Of a DNA stretch of 59,096 bases, positions 9,442 through 20,534 are shown piece after piece (position 1 is the first letter of the stretch; every line of letters starts with the position of its first letter). The stretch spans positions 1-59,096 of the forward strand of contig JAKASX010000010.1 of assembly GCA_021818865.1 (NCBI GenBank), in the 5' to 3' direction. The position numbers were made by a program, and so were the translations under genes. The notes under the pieces were generated by a model that saw only the letters and a list, made by a program, of their open reading frames with translations, had not been told where the DNA came from and did not search any database. Source of the stretch: Acidobacteriota bacterium (GTDB lineage Bacteria; Acidobacteriota; Terriglobia; Acidiferrales; UBA7541).

Positions 9442-11115
9442 TCACAGCTCCGTGTAAATTCCCGACCCCACGATGAATGTTTCGTTCCCGGCTTGCACTT
9501 TCCGCACGTAGGTGAGTTTCCGCGCCGGTTGGTTATCTCCCGGCCTGTACCAGTAGAGTTCCAGCCACGCGCTGCCTTTTTGCATCGCCGCGTCGATTTC
9601 CTCGCGCACCACTGGTTTCCCTCTCAAATCCTTCAGGTCGAGCAGGTTTCTCCCCTCCAGGCTGGGCTGTGCGGGATTCACTAGTTCCTTGCCCTCCGGG
9701 GTTTGCACGAAGACGTAGGTGTCCATGAAGACGAACGGCCCCTGGCGGTCGCGCAACAACGGAAATGCCGCGCGCCCCCGCTCGGCCACCAGCGCCGCCG
9801 CACGGTCCACCACGTCCTCGACGAACGCCTTGTCCATCTTCATGTTGTAGATGCCACAGCCGGCCAGGTGCTGTTCGCCCGACGGCAACTTCGCGCGCTT
9901 CACGAACGTCGATTTCCAGGTCGGGAAAATATCGCCGGGTTCGGGCCACATATAATGCACCCAGCCTTCGCCCGAAGGGCTGTTGGCGGCATCGAGAACC
10001 ATCTTTCCGAACGGTCTTCCGAGAACATCCTTTAAGTCGCCGTCATTCCCGCCTTCTCTGGCCGGCTCGGCGGCGTGAAAAACCACGGTTCCGTTCATCT
10101 TCCAAACGAACAGGTAGGTATCGTCTCCAAACCACTTCGACCCTTTCCGGCGAAATTCCGGATAGGCCCGTTCGCTCTTCGCCTCCAGCTCCGCTGCGCC
10201 TTCGCGGACCAGCTTCATCAGCTCCGCGGCGCTGAGCTGTTTGGCAACGCGTGCCGCTTTCGGCGCGTCGGCCAGATAAACGCCGCAACCAATCGCCATC
10301 CATTCGCCGCCAACGTTCGCCTTGGCCACATAGGCCGACTTCAGCGTGGAGACGTTGTCGCCAGGTTTCGGCCACATGTAATCGACCCAGCCCGTGCCCT
10401 TGGTCTGCGTCACTTGGAGAATCTCGCGCGTCAGCAGCTTTCCCTGCGTGTCGCGAAGCTCCAGGTTATTCCGCCCTTCCAGATTCGGAAACGCCGGGTT
10501 AACCACTTCCACGCCCTTGCTGTCGATCGCGAAAATATAGGCGTCTTTCGCCAGGTACGGTCCGGTCGGATCGTGGAACAGCCGAAACGCGTCTCTCCCG
10601 CTCTTCTCCGCCTGCTCCACGGCGTTCGTCACCATGTCCACCACAAACGCCCGTTCCATTCTGTCGTTGTACATACCCGCGCCTACGATGTAGCCGTTGC
10701 CAGCCTGAGTTCGCGCAAAACGAACGTAGGTGCTCTTCCATCGCGGAAGAATTTCGCCCGGAACCGGCCACTCGTAGTGATACCACCCCTCCGGTTTGTC
10801 GCTGAACGTCGTGGCCGCGCCAATCAGTCCTCGAACGATCGGCTTGCCGTGGATGTCTTTCAAGTCCAGCTCGTTCCTGCCTTCCATCTCCGGATCGGGA
10901 TGCACCAGCATGTTCCCCTTGGGATCGAGCACGAAAATATACGTTTCTCCCTGCCGCCAGCGGCTGCCCGCCACGCGAAAATCGTGAAAAGCCGCTTCGC
11001 CTTTCCTGCGAATCAGCTCCGACGCGTCGTTCACCAGAACCACGAGTTGCCGAGTTTCCTCGAACTCATAAAACTGCTCGCTGGCTCGGTGAGAAACCAC
11101 TCTATGGGTTGCCAT
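9442..11115 (-). CDS. Four-fold Cache-like sensor protein, soluble
   Basis: A 557-residue protein made of four tandem Cache-like repeats of about 130 residues. Each has a strand such as TYIFVLDPKGN or TYLFVWKMNGT, a GRNELDLKD-type turn, a W-x-x-Y-x-W-P-x-P-G-D stretch and a closing VGAGMYND-like strand. Repeats 1 and 3 resemble each other (GSRW/GSKW near the start), as do 2 and 4 (GPYLAKDAYIF/GPFVFMDTYVF, then VNPAxPxLEGRN), so a two-Cache unit was duplicated. Cache domains normally bind small molecules outside the cell in receptors. Here there is no signal peptide, membrane segment or output domain. The start at 11115 has AAGGAGGG upstream. A small ABM-like gene lies upstream on the same strand. 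Confidence 0.85.
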   Translation of the reverse strand: MATHRVVSHRASEQFYEFEETRQLVVLVNDASELIRRKGEAAFHDFRVAGSRWRQGETYIFVLDPKGNMLVHPDPEMEGRNELDLKDIHGKPIVRGLIGAATTFSDKPEGWYHYEWPVPGEILPRWKSTYVRFARTQAGNGYIVGAGMYNDRMERAFVVDMVTNAVEQAEKSGRDAFRLFHDPTGPYLAKDAYIFAIDSKGVEVVNPAFPNLEGRNNLELRDTQGKLLTREILQVTQTKGTGWVDYMWPKPGDNVSTLKSAYVAKANVGGEWMAIGCGVYLADAPKAARVAKQLSAAELMKLVREGAAELEAKSERAYPEFRRKGSKWFGDDTYLFVWKMNGTVVFHAAEPAREGGNDGDLKDVLGRPFGKMVLDAANSPSGEGWVHYMWPEPGDIFPTWKSTFVKRAKLPSGEQHLAGCGIYNMKMDKAFVEDVVDRAAALVAERGRAAFPLLRDRQGPFVFMDTYVFVQTPEGKELVNPAQPSLEGRNLLDLKDLRGKPVVREEIDAAMQKGSAWLELYWYRPGDNQPARKLTYVRKVQAGNETFIVGSGIYTEL

Positions 11116-11324
11116 TGAGCTACCCTCCTTGCCTTTCGTTTTCCAGTTCGTTCGCGCTGCTCGGGGCCTTCCCCAGTGCCGGCCAGGCGACCGAGACGTT
11201 TCCACTGCTCGCTTCTTCGTTAAGAAAAGCGAAACCGGCGGCGGGGCATCGCGGCCGTTCTTAATGCTGCGGCCGCGGGTGACGCTACCCGCCTCTCAAT
11301 TCTTCCCGTCTCCCCTCAGGAAAC

Positions 11325-11639
11325 TTAGGCCGCCTTCGCCTTGTAGACTCCCGGCAGCGCCACGTCGAATCCACGCACGTGAATTTCACCATCCAGGAAT
11401 GGCCGGTACGCGTCGGCCACGGCCGGGTAGCCTTCGATCCGGAATTTCTCGGCCGCTTCCCTGTTCTTCCAGAAGCTCACCGCCAGCACTGTTTCGGGAT
11501 TGTCTTCGGCGACGAACGCCAGCCCGTCCACAAAGCCGGCATATTTCGCGCAAGCGGCCATCCCTCTCTTCTCGACTGCCGCGCATAGGGCGTGCGCTTG
11601 TCCCTTCTTCGCATTCATTTCCAGGATTCGTGCAAACAT
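11325..11639 (-). CDS. Small antibiotic-biosynthesis-monooxygenase-like (ABM) protein
   Basis: A 104-residue protein starting MFARILEMNAKKGQ and continuing through AFVAEDNPETVLAVSFWKNREAAEKF, the pattern of the dimeric ferredoxin-like ABM fold (first strand, helix, then strand plus WxxxEAxxxF). Members range from small monooxygenases to proteins of unknown role, so no reaction is assigned. The start is at 11639, eight bases after AGGAG; upstream residues in the open frame are not family-like. It is 209 bases upstream of the Cache protein on the same strand, so an operon is possible but not compelling. Confidence 0.75.
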   Translation of the reverse strand: MFARILEMNAKKGQAHALCAAVEKRGMAACAKYAGFVDGLAFVAEDNPETVLAVSFWKNREAAEKFRIEGYPAVADAYRPFLDGEIHVRGFDVALPGVYKAKAA

Positions 11640-12353
11640 TTTCTCTTCTCCTCTGCATGGCTCGAAACGCACTCGTCTCGGCACGTCTCTTGCGCCGCGT
11701 GCGATGTCACTCGGTTTTCGCAGCTCTGCGCGGGCGCCGCGCCTCAGCGTCTGGCCAACCGGCGAAGAGCATTCCCAACCGGCGGCATCCTCCCGCTGGC
11801 CCCACGCTCCTGCGCTTCTGCGTTTCGCGCCGGCCTTAAATCTCTAGTGGCAAGACTGTGTTCTTCAGCTTTTGGGATGAGTCGAATCTTTCTTGTGCCC
11901 TTTCATCAGCACATCCGTTTCCGCAGTGCGGCCATGAAAAATCGTCGGCGTCCCTCGTCCGACGCCGCCTATCTCCTTTACGATCTATCCGGCACAAGCC
12001 TCCTCCCGCGGCTGCCCGCGCCCTTCTGCGGCACGTCGCCCAATCTGAAGGGCGAAATGGCGCACTGCCAGGAAATCTCGCCTCACGTTTTCCCCAACGG
12101 ACGGCTTTCACTCCCACCCCGTTTCCTGGGTGGAGAGCGCCCACTCCGGTTGCTAATAGGCGCGAGGTCCGCGGCGCGGGCGCGAAAAGACTGGACATCA
12201 GAAAAGTTGCGGCGTAAACAGGTTTGGCGAAGTCGGCCCCAACAAGCTGAACTGAGCGAAACCCGCGCGAAGGCAGCGGGGGATGGGCCGTCAAGGCTGC
12301 GGATCGCTGCCGCCGGGTGACGGAACGGACAATCGAGAGGGCGGAACGCGAGC
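11640..12353. other. Intergenic region upstream of the lactate/fucose operon
   Basis: About 710 bases between divergent genes. Open frames exist on both strands but none is convincing. The region must contain the promoter of the eight-gene operon that starts at 12354. I could not identify a near-consensus -35/-10 pair or a clear operator, and no regulator gene is adjacent. Confidence 0.4.
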
Positions 12354-13106
12354 ATGAAAGAAGTGGCGCTCTTTATCCCCTGCTTCGTGGACCAATTGCT
12401 CCCCGAAATCGGCATGGATATGGCGCGCGTGCTCCAGCGGGCCGGCTGCGCAGTGAATTTTTTCGAGGAACAGACCTGCTGCGGCCAGCCCGCCTTCAAC
12501 AGCGGCTATTGGCAGGACGCGCGGCCGCTGGCCGAGCGCTTCGTCCGCGTTTTCTCGCGCGCCGAAGCCGTCGTCTGCCCGTCCGGATCGTGCACGGCGA
12601 TGGTGCGCCGCTTTTATCCCGATCTGCTCGCGGGAACGCCCGCCGCCGAGGAAGCCAAGCGCCTGGCCGAGCGCGTTTTCGAATTCTCGGAATTTCTCGT
12701 GAACGTCGCCGGAGTGACAGACATAGGCGCCAGTTTCCCTCATCGCGTCACCTATCACGATGCCTGCCACACCCTGCGCGAATTGGGAATTCGCGAAGAG
12801 CCGCGCCGTCTGCTCCGAGGCGTGCGCGGACTCACGCTCGTGGAAATGGCGAACGCCGAGGAATGTTGTGGCTTCGGTGGCACGTTTTCGACGAAGTTCC
12901 CGATGATTTCCGCGGCCATGGGCGAAACGAAAGCCGCCGGCGCCGAGCGCGCCGGAGCCGAATACGTCACCTCCACCGATCCCAGTTGTTTGCTGCAGCT
13001 CGACGGCATCCTGCGGCGGCGAAAGTCTCAAGTGCGCACGATCCATTTGGCGAGCATCTTGGCCCGTACGGAAGCCGACGGAACGAATTCCGGCAACCAG
13101 GAATGA
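12354..13106 (+). CDS. lutA: L-lactate utilisation iron-sulfur protein LutA
   Basis: A 250-residue cytoplasmic protein with the two cysteine-rich CCG motifs of the LutA/LldE/GlpC family: Cys42-Cys43-Gly in EQTCCGQPAFN and Cys171-Cys172-Gly in AEECCGFGGTFS. A CPSGSC stretch at about 75-80 is also typical. LutA works with LutB and LutC to oxidise L-lactate to pyruvate and pass electrons to the respiratory chain. Its length matches the family (about 240). It is the first gene of an operon; lutB starts seven bases after its stop. The ribosome-binding site is weak, but this ATG gives the standard family N-terminus. Confidence 0.93.
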   Translation: MKEVALFIPCFVDQLLPEIGMDMARVLQRAGCAVNFFEEQTCCGQPAFNSGYWQDARPLAERFVRVFSRAEAVVCPSGSCTAMVRRFYPDLLAGTPAAEEAKRLAERVFEFSEFLVNVAGVTDIGASFPHRVTYHDACHTLRELGIREEPRRLLRGVRGLTLVEMANAEECCGFGGTFSTKFPMISAAMGETKAAGAERAGAEYVTSTDPSCLLQLDGILRRRKSQVRTIHLASILARTEADGTNSGNQE

Positions 13107-13113
13107 GGAGCGA

Positions 13114-14526
13114 ATGAACGCGGCGGCGGAAGCGTTTCTGCGCGAAGCGGCGGCAACGGCCGCGAACGGCGAACTGCACCAGATCGTGCGGAAGGGCGTC
13201 GAGCACTACGACGCCGCCGTCGAACGCGGCCGTGCGCGTTTCCTCGATTGGGAGGCTGCGCGCCAGCGATGCCGCAAAATCAAGCGCGAAGCGATCGATC
13301 GCCTCGACCTGTACCTCGAGGAATTCGAACGCCGCGTCAACGAACGCGGTGGCCACGTTTTTTGGGCGGAAACCGCCGAAGATGCCTGCCGCTACGTCAC
13401 CGATCTCGCCGCGCGCGCCGGCGTGCGCACGGTCGTGAAATCGAAATCCATGGTGTCGGAGGAAATCCGGCTCAACGCCGCGCTCGAAACCCGCGGGATC
13501 AAAGTCTGGGAAACGGATCTGGGCGAATTCATCGTCCAGCTGCGCGAGGAACCGCCTTTTCACATCGTTACGCCGGCGATGCACCTCACTCGCCGCCAGA
13601 TTGCCGCGCTGTTCCGCGAAAAACTCGGCGGCGTGCAAACCGAAGACCCGCAGGAACTGACGGCCGTGGCGCGGCGCGAATTGCGGCGCGCATTTTTCTC
13701 CGCGGAGATGGGCGTTACCGGCGCGAATTTTCTGGTCGCGGATTCCGGCGCCATCGCCATCACCACCAACGAAGGCAACGCGCGTCTCTGCTCCAGCCTG
13801 CCGCGCATTCACGTGGCGATTGCCGGAATCGAAAAGGTGATTCCGCGCGCCGAGGATCTCGCCCTGCTCTGGCCCGTGCTCGCCACCGCGGGCACCGGAC
13901 AGGCGATCACCTGCTACAACACGCTCGTCACCGGGCCGCGCACGGCGAGCGAGCCCGACGGCCCCGAGGAATTTCACGTCGTCCTGCTCGATAACGGCCG
14001 CTCGCGGCTTTTGGCGGATCCCGAGCAGCGCGAAGTGCTCCACTGCATCCGCTGCGGCGCGTGCCTGAACGCGTGCCCCGTCTTTCGCACCATCGGCGGC
14101 CACGCCTACGGCACGATTTATTCCGGCCCCATCGGCAGCGTGCTCACTCCCCACCTGCGAGGTCTCGCCGAGTTTCAGCATCTCTCGTTTGCCTCCTCGC
14201 TGTGCGGCGCGTGCGCGGTCGTCTGCCCGGTGAAAATCGATCTGCCGCGGCATCTATTGCAAAACCGGCGCAACGCGATCGCGGCCGGTTTGCGCCCCGC
14301 GCAGGAACGAACAGGATTTCGCCTCTGGCGTTGGGCAATGGAAAACGATCGCCGATTCACGATGTTCGGATGGGCGGCTCGCTTCGGCTGGAAAATGGCG
14401 CGAAGAGCGGGGCTCGCGGGAACGGCGCTCGATCCGGCGCGCCGTTGGACGAAAGCGCGCGAAATGCCGGAAATCCCCCGTCATTCCTTTCGCGCGCTCT
14501 GGAGAAAAACTCATGGCGCAGGTTGA
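13114..14526 (+). CDS. lutB: L-lactate utilisation iron-sulfur protein LutB
   Basis: A 470-residue protein of the LutB/LldF family. The N-terminal part is the DUF162-like region (for example VVKSKSMVSEE). The C-terminal part carries two ferredoxin-type clusters: C311-x2-C314-x2-C317-x3-C321-P, and a second set around C364, C367 and C371-P (CGACAVVCP). It is the electron-carrying centre of the LutABC complex. GAGGAG lies immediately before the start. Its last 14 bases overlap the start of lutC, so the pair is translationally coupled. Length and motifs are normal for the family, with no sign of damage. Confidence 0.93.
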   Translation: MNAAAEAFLREAAATAANGELHQIVRKGVEHYDAAVERGRARFLDWEAARQRCRKIKREAIDRLDLYLEEFERRVNERGGHVFWAETAEDACRYVTDLAARAGVRTVVKSKSMVSEEIRLNAALETRGIKVWETDLGEFIVQLREEPPFHIVTPAMHLTRRQIAALFREKLGGVQTEDPQELTAVARRELRRAFFSAEMGVTGANFLVADSGAIAITTNEGNARLCSSLPRIHVAIAGIEKVIPRAEDLALLWPVLATAGTGQAITCYNTLVTGPRTASEPDGPEEFHVVLLDNGRSRLLADPEQREVLHCIRCGACLNACPVFRTIGGHAYGTIYSGPIGSVLTPHLRGLAEFQHLSFASSLCGACAVVCPVKIDLPRHLLQNRRNAIAAGLRPAQERTGFRLWRWAMENDRRFTMFGWAARFGWKMARRAGLAGTALDPARRWTKAREMPEIPRHSFRALWRKTHGAG

Positions 14527-15163
14527 AAATCCCGCTCGCGAGCGGATTCTCGCGCGGATCCGCGCGGCCACGCGATCTGTGCCATCGTCGCGGACGGCGC
14601 CGGATGCAAGACCAATTTTCGCGCCTGTGTCCGGCCCGCTCGAACGCTTCCGCGCCGAATGCGCGGCGAATGCCACCGAATGCATCGTCGTGGAAACGGC
14701 CTCCGAGCGCGGCCGCGCGCTGGCCGATCTGCTTGGCGGAATCCCGGAAGGAGAAATTTTCGCGCAAGATTCGCCAAAAGTGCGCCGGGCGCTCGCGCTC
14801 AGCGGAACGCGTCAGATTCGGTGGTCGTCCGAAGGCGCGCCGAGTGAAAACTCGCAAGCCGGCGTGACGCTCGCCGAAGCGCTGGTCGCGCAAACGGGAT
14901 CGGTGGTGGTTTCGACGGCTTGCGGTGGCCGCGGAGCGTCGCTCGTCCCGCCCGTGCATATCGTCCTGGCGGACACGAGCCAACTGGCGCCCGATTTGCC
15001 CGCCGCAATGGAAACGATTCGGCGTAACGGCACGCTCATGGCTTGTTCGTCCGTCTGCGTGATCACCGGCCCCAGCCGAACGGCAGACATCGAGAAAATT
15101 CTCGTCCTCGGAGCGCATGGCCCGCGGCGCCTGGTCGTGTTGATTTCGCGCGAATCGGATTAG
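14513..15163 (+). CDS. lutC: L-lactate utilisation protein LutC
   Basis: A 216-residue protein of the LutC/YkgG family. It opens with a helical stretch (ERILARIRAATR), followed by a middle region with TGSVVVSTACGGRG and SLVPPVHIVL, and ends in the typical SVCVITGPSRTADIEKILVLGAHGPRRL. The family shares the DUF162 fold with LutB and has no cysteine clusters. It completes the LutABC lactate-oxidising complex. The start overlaps lutB by 14 bases. The next gene in the operon starts 107 bases downstream and belongs to sugar acid breakdown, which is why lactate is read here as an end product of that pathway. Confidence 0.92.
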   Translation: MAQVENPARERILARIRAATRSVPSSRTAPDARPIFAPVSGPLERFRAECAANATECIVVETASERGRALADLLGGIPEGEIFAQDSPKVRRALALSGTRQIRWSSEGAPSENSQAGVTLAEALVAQTGSVVVSTACGGRGASLVPPVHIVLADTSQLAPDLPAAMETIRRNGTLMACSSVCVITGPSRTADIEKILVLGAHGPRRLVVLISRESD

Positions 15164-15269
15164 CGCGCCGCTTTCGCGCTTGCTCGCTCAGTCAAGTTGC
15201 GTAGAATCGAGGGGCGAACGTGGCCGGAACCAAAGGCTAGCGGGCACGGAGAGCGGGAAGCGGAAGCAG

Positions 15270-16916
15270 ATGCAAAACAGCTTGCTGCAACTCGACAGTC
15301 GCGACAACGTTCTGGTGGCCCTCGCCGACTTGCGCCAGGGCGAAACGCTGCAGTGGGGCGGGGAAGTGTTCGTCCTCGTCGCCGACGTCCCTGCCAAGCA
15401 CAAGTTCGCGGTGAAAGAGCTCGATCCCGGCAGCGACGTCGTGATGTACGGCATCGTTGTTGGGAAAATCACCGCCCGCATCGCCAGGGGCGAACCGCTC
15501 ACCACGCGAAACGTCAGGCATCAGGCCGCCGATTTCCATCCGAAGCGCGCCGAATTTCATTGGACCGCGCCGGACGTCTCCCGCTGGCGCAACCGCTCGT
15601 TCCTCGGATACCGCCGCGCCGACGGCCAGGTCGGCACGCGGAATTATTGGGTCGTCGTTCCGCTCGTCTTCTGCGAAAACCGCAACATCGGCATTTTGAA
15701 ACAGGCGTTCGAAGAGGAACTTGGCTTCGCCCAGCCGGCAACCTACCGCCGGCAAGTGGCGCGCCTCGCGCAGTGGTATCGCGCCGGCATGAGCGAACCG
15801 CCCGACAAGAGCGCGACGGAGGACGCGGACGACGGCCGCAGCCCAAGGCTCTTCGAAAATATCGACGGCATCAAGTTTCTGACGCACGAGGGCGGTTGCG
15901 GCGGCACGCGCGAGGACTCGAATAATCTGTGTGCCCTGATTGCCGGATATCTGCATCATCCGAACGTCGCCGGCGCGACGGTGCTGAGCCTCGGCTGCCA
16001 GCACGCGCAGATTCCCATCCTCCGCGAGCAGGTTCGCGCGCGCGATCCGCGCTTCCAGAAGCCGCTCCTGATTTTCGAGCAGCAGAAGAGCCAGTCGGAA
16101 GCGGCGATGCTCTCCGCCGCGATCGAAAAGACGTTCCTCGGCCTTGTCGAGGCGAATCGCGCCCGGCGCGAGCCAGCCGCGCTTTCTCACCTGTGCCTCG
16201 CGCTGAAATGCGGCGGTTCCGACGGCTTTTCCGGCATTTCCGCCAATCCCGCCATCGGCCACACCGCCGATCTGCTCGCCGCGCTCAGCGGACGCACGAT
16301 CCTCGCCGAGTTTCCCGAGTTGTGCGGCGTCGAGCAGGAACTGATTGATCGCAGCGTGAACGCCGCGGTCGCCGAACGCTTCATCGCGCTTATGCGCGAT
16401 TACGCCGAACGCGCGCGCCAGGTGCGCTCGGGCTTCGATATGAATCCCTCCCCGGGAAATATTCGCGACGGCCTCCTCACCGACGCCATGAAATCCGCCG
16501 GCGCGGTAAAAAAAGGTGGAACCTCGCCGGTGACGGCCGTCCTCGATTACCCAGAATGCGCCACCACCCCCGGTCTGAACCTGCTCTGCACGCCGGGAAA
16601 CGATGTCGAGTGCGTCACCGCTCAGGTAGCTGCCGGCGCGAGCGTCGTCCTCTTCACCACAGGCCTCGGAACGCCCACGGGCAATCCGATCGCTCCGGTA
16701 ATCAAAATTTCCACCAGTTCGGATCTCGCGCGCCGAATGGCGGACATCATCGACTTCGACGCCGGCCCAATCGTCACCGGCGACGCGTCGATCGAGCAAA
16801 TGGGCGAAGCAATCCTCGATCGCGTGATTCAGGTCGCGAGCGGAGAAAGCCAAACGAAAGCGGAGATGCTCGGCCAGGACGATTTCATCCCGTGGAAACG
16901 CGGAGTGTCGCTCTGA
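15270..16916 (+). CDS. UxaA-family sugar-acid dehydratase (altronate/fuconate dehydratase type)
   Basis: A 548-residue enzyme of the UxaA family. The N-terminal SAF-type domain covers about residues 1-90 (NVLVALADLRQGET to VGKITARIARGEPL). The large C-terminal domain has GYRRADGQVGTRNYW, THEGGCGGTRED, LGCQHAQIP and KCGGSDGFSGISANPAIG, which are family signatures. The family dehydrates aldonic acids (altronate, galactarate) to 2-keto-3-deoxy acids. Given the fuconolactonase-like, SDR, FucP and mutarotase genes that follow, L-fuconate is the likeliest substrate; the Campylobacter fucose locus uses the same family at this step. Both domains are fused and intact. The start at 15270 gives the normal N-terminus; a longer frame from 15180 lacks support. 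Confidence 0.85.
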   Translation: MQNSLLQLDSRDNVLVALADLRQGETLQWGGEVFVLVADVPAKHKFAVKELDPGSDVVMYGIVVGKITARIARGEPLTTRNVRHQAADFHPKRAEFHWTAPDVSRWRNRSFLGYRRADGQVGTRNYWVVVPLVFCENRNIGILKQAFEEELGFAQPATYRRQVARLAQWYRAGMSEPPDKSATEDADDGRSPRLFENIDGIKFLTHEGGCGGTREDSNNLCALIAGYLHHPNVAGATVLSLGCQHAQIPILREQVRARDPRFQKPLLIFEQQKSQSEAAMLSAAIEKTFLGLVEANRARREPAALSHLCLALKCGGSDGFSGISANPAIGHTADLLAALSGRTILAEFPELCGVEQELIDRSVNAAVAERFIALMRDYAERARQVRSGFDMNPSPGNIRDGLLTDAMKSAGAVKKGGTSPVTAVLDYPECATTPGLNLLCTPGNDVECVTAQVAAGASVVLFTTGLGTPTGNPIAPVIKISTSSDLARRMADIIDFDAGPIVTGDASIEQMGEAILDRVIQVASGESQTKAEMLGQDDFIPWKRGVSL

Positions 16917-17026
16917 CTCGGGGAAATAACGCTTCGGACCAATCGGACGTCGGCTGCCTGATCACGCGCGTCTGAGCGATTTCGCCAGCGCCAGGAAACG
17001 GACGCATCCATGTGGTGGGGAGCGCA

Positions 17027-18620
<1,594 letters not shown>

Positions 18621-18628
18621 GAGAGCGG

Positions 18629-19969
18629 ATGGAAAATCGCCTGCAACCGCGCACGCCGTATTCACCACCCCCGCTCACCGAGCGGCGGTTCCTGATTCCG
18701 CTCACGCTCATCACCAGCCTGTTCTTTCTCTGGGCGCTCGGCGTGAATCTGAACGACATTCTGATCCCGCGCATGAAAGAAGCGTTTGGCCTCGACGATT
18801 TTCAGTCTTCCTTCATCCAGGTGGCGTTCTTTGGAGGCTATTTTCTCGCAGCCTTTCCCGCCGGCCGCTTGATGGAGCGCGTCGGATATAAGAAAGGAAT
18901 TCTCACCGGCCTCTTCCTCTGCGCGGCGGGCGCGGTCCTTTTCGTTCCCGCGTCCGCGATGGGCACGTACGGATTTTTCCTGGTGGCCCTCTTTGTGATG
19001 GCCTGTGGCCAAAGCTTTCTCGAAGTCGCCTCGAATCCCTACGTCACGATTCTCGGCCCGGAGCAAAGTTCCGAGCGCCGCCTGAACTTCGCGCAGTCCT
19101 TCAACGCCGTCGGTGCGGTCGTCGCACCGCTGATCGGCGCGGCATTCATTCTGACCGGCTCGCGCCACGCCCCGGCGCGGATCGCCGAAATGACCGCGCC
19201 GCAATTGCACGCCTATCGCGCAGCGGAAGCCGGTTCCACGCGATTCCCCTATCTCGTGATTGCGGGAATTTTCGTCTTCATGGCCGTGCTGATTGCCCTC
19301 ACGCACCTGCCGGACGTCAGCGGGAAAAAAGCGCGCGATGGAAACGGAACAGACGAGCAACCACCGCGCGGCACCCTGCGCGACCATCCCCACTTGTGGC
19401 GAGGCGTTGCGGCCCAGTTCTTCTACGTCGGCGCGCAGGTGGGCGTCGCAAGTTTCGTCATTCGATTCGCGCAGCACACCGTCCCCGGAATGGCCGCCCG
19501 CGTGGCTGCCTTCTATCTGCTGGGGCACCAGATCGGCTTCATGATCGGCCGTTTCACCGGCTCGGCGATGATGAAGCGCATCGCTCCGCCACGCCTTCTT
19601 TCCGTTTTCGCGCTCGGTTGCCTCGTTTGCGTCACGGTGGCGCTCGTGGGAGCGGGAATCGTGCCCGTTTGGGCCGTCGTCTTGATCGGATTTTTCCATT
19701 CCATCATGTTCCCAACCATTTTCGCCTTGAGCATCAAGGATCTGGGCCCCCTGACGCAACGCGGCTCCTCGTTTCTCGTGATGGCGATCATCGGCGGCGC
19801 GATTTTTCCCGCGATCATGGGCCGCATTTCCGACGCCAGCAACATTCAGGTGGCTTTCATCGTTCCGCTCGCGTGTTACCTCTACATCCTTTATTTCGCC
19901 GTCAGCGGCTACAAACCGGCTACCCTCAAGCGCCCCGTGGTTGCCAATGTGGAGGAACAGGAGTCATGA
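18629..19969 (+). CDS. fucP: L-fucose:proton symporter FucP (MFS)
   Basis: A 446-residue inner-membrane transporter of the FucP branch of the major facilitator superfamily, close in length to the E. coli protein. It shows the typical early segment TSLFFLWALGVNLNDILIPRMK, then FFGGYFLAAFPAGRLMERVGYKKG and FLEVASNPYVTILGPE. The second half has the expected membrane helices, ending in LYILYFAVSGYKPA. It should import L-fucose with protons. GGAGAG overlaps the SDR stop just before the ATG at 18629. A much longer open frame upstream is only a shadow of the SDR gene. Its stop overlaps the mutarotase start (ATGA). Confidence 0.93.
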   Translation: MENRLQPRTPYSPPPLTERRFLIPLTLITSLFFLWALGVNLNDILIPRMKEAFGLDDFQSSFIQVAFFGGYFLAAFPAGRLMERVGYKKGILTGLFLCAAGAVLFVPASAMGTYGFFLVALFVMACGQSFLEVASNPYVTILGPEQSSERRLNFAQSFNAVGAVVAPLIGAAFILTGSRHAPARIAEMTAPQLHAYRAAEAGSTRFPYLVIAGIFVFMAVLIALTHLPDVSGKKARDGNGTDEQPPRGTLRDHPHLWRGVAAQFFYVGAQVGVASFVIRFAQHTVPGMAARVAAFYLLGHQIGFMIGRFTGSAMMKRIAPPRLLSVFALGCLVCVTVALVGAGIVPVWAVVLIGFFHSIMFPTIFALSIKDLGPLTQRGSSFLVMAIIGGAIFPAIMGRISDASNIQVAFIVPLACYLYILYFAVSGYKPATLKRPVVANVEEQES

Positions 19970-20304
19970 TGCGGCGATATTGCCTTACCCTCGACTTGAA
20001 AGGCGATCCCGCGCTGATCGCCGAATACAAACGCTACCACCGGAAAATCTGGCCGGAAATCACGCGCAGCATTCGCGGCGCCGGCATTGAAAACCTGGAA
20101 ATCTATCTCCTCGGTACGCGTCTCTTCATGATTCTCGAAGCCGGCCCCGCGTTCTCTTTCGCCGCCAAGGAAGAAATGGACCGCGCGAATCCGAAAGTGC
20201 GCGAGTGGGAAGCACTGATGTGGAAATTCCAGAAGCCGCTGCCCGAAGCCAAACCGGGCGAAAAATGGATCCTCATGGAACAAATTTTCGCGCTGGAGAA
20301 ATAG
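19966..20304 (+). CDS. L-fucose/L-rhamnose mutarotase (DUF718/RhaM family)
   Basis: A 112-residue protein of the RhaM-like mutarotase family: YCLTLDLKGDPALIAEYKRYH, W-P-E-I near residue 28, and a final WILMEQIFALE. The early His in EYKRYHRKIWPE and the following W-P-E-I are family hallmarks. It interconverts sugar anomers so that imported fucose is presented in the form the dehydrogenase uses. The ATG at 19966 overlaps the fucP stop at 19967-19969, and GGAGGAACAGGAG precedes it. It is the last gene of the operon; the next gene is 621 bases away behind a repeat element. Confidence 0.88.
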   Translation: MMRRYCLTLDLKGDPALIAEYKRYHRKIWPEITRSIRGAGIENLEIYLLGTRLFMILEAGPAFSFAAKEEMDRANPKVREWEALMWKFQKPLPEAKPGEKWILMEQIFALEK

Positions 20305-20415
20305 AACAAGAGGACGCCGCGGCGCCCCGCGCAAGCCGCGCAGCGTAGCCAGCGGAGAAGTTGCGACCTTTACCGGCTATTCCGCAGCGCTGCCTAACAC
20401 GGCGACCACCTCGCA

Positions 20416-20534
20416 CTGTCATCCCGAGCGCAGCGAGGGATCTGCTTTTCGCCCCGTCGAGAAAACAGCAGATCTCTCCCTCCCTCTCGTTGATGAGCAG
20501 GCACGACAAATTACGCCGCTCGGTAATGACAACG
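20416..20534. repeat. Palindromic intergenic repeat, copy 2 (MITE-like)
   Basis: A 119-base element with matching ends: TGTCATCCCGAGCG on the left, and CGCTCGGTAATGACA on the right, which is its inverted counterpart. Inside, GGGATCTGCTTTTC faces GAGAAAACAGCAGATCTC, giving a long hairpin. Spurious translation gives VIPSAARDL, a peptide familiar from over-annotated genomes of soil bacteria. It sits in the 621-base gap 20305-20925 between the fucose operon and the next gene; I see nothing else in that gap. A degenerate copy is at 1163-1252. Confidence 0.8.
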
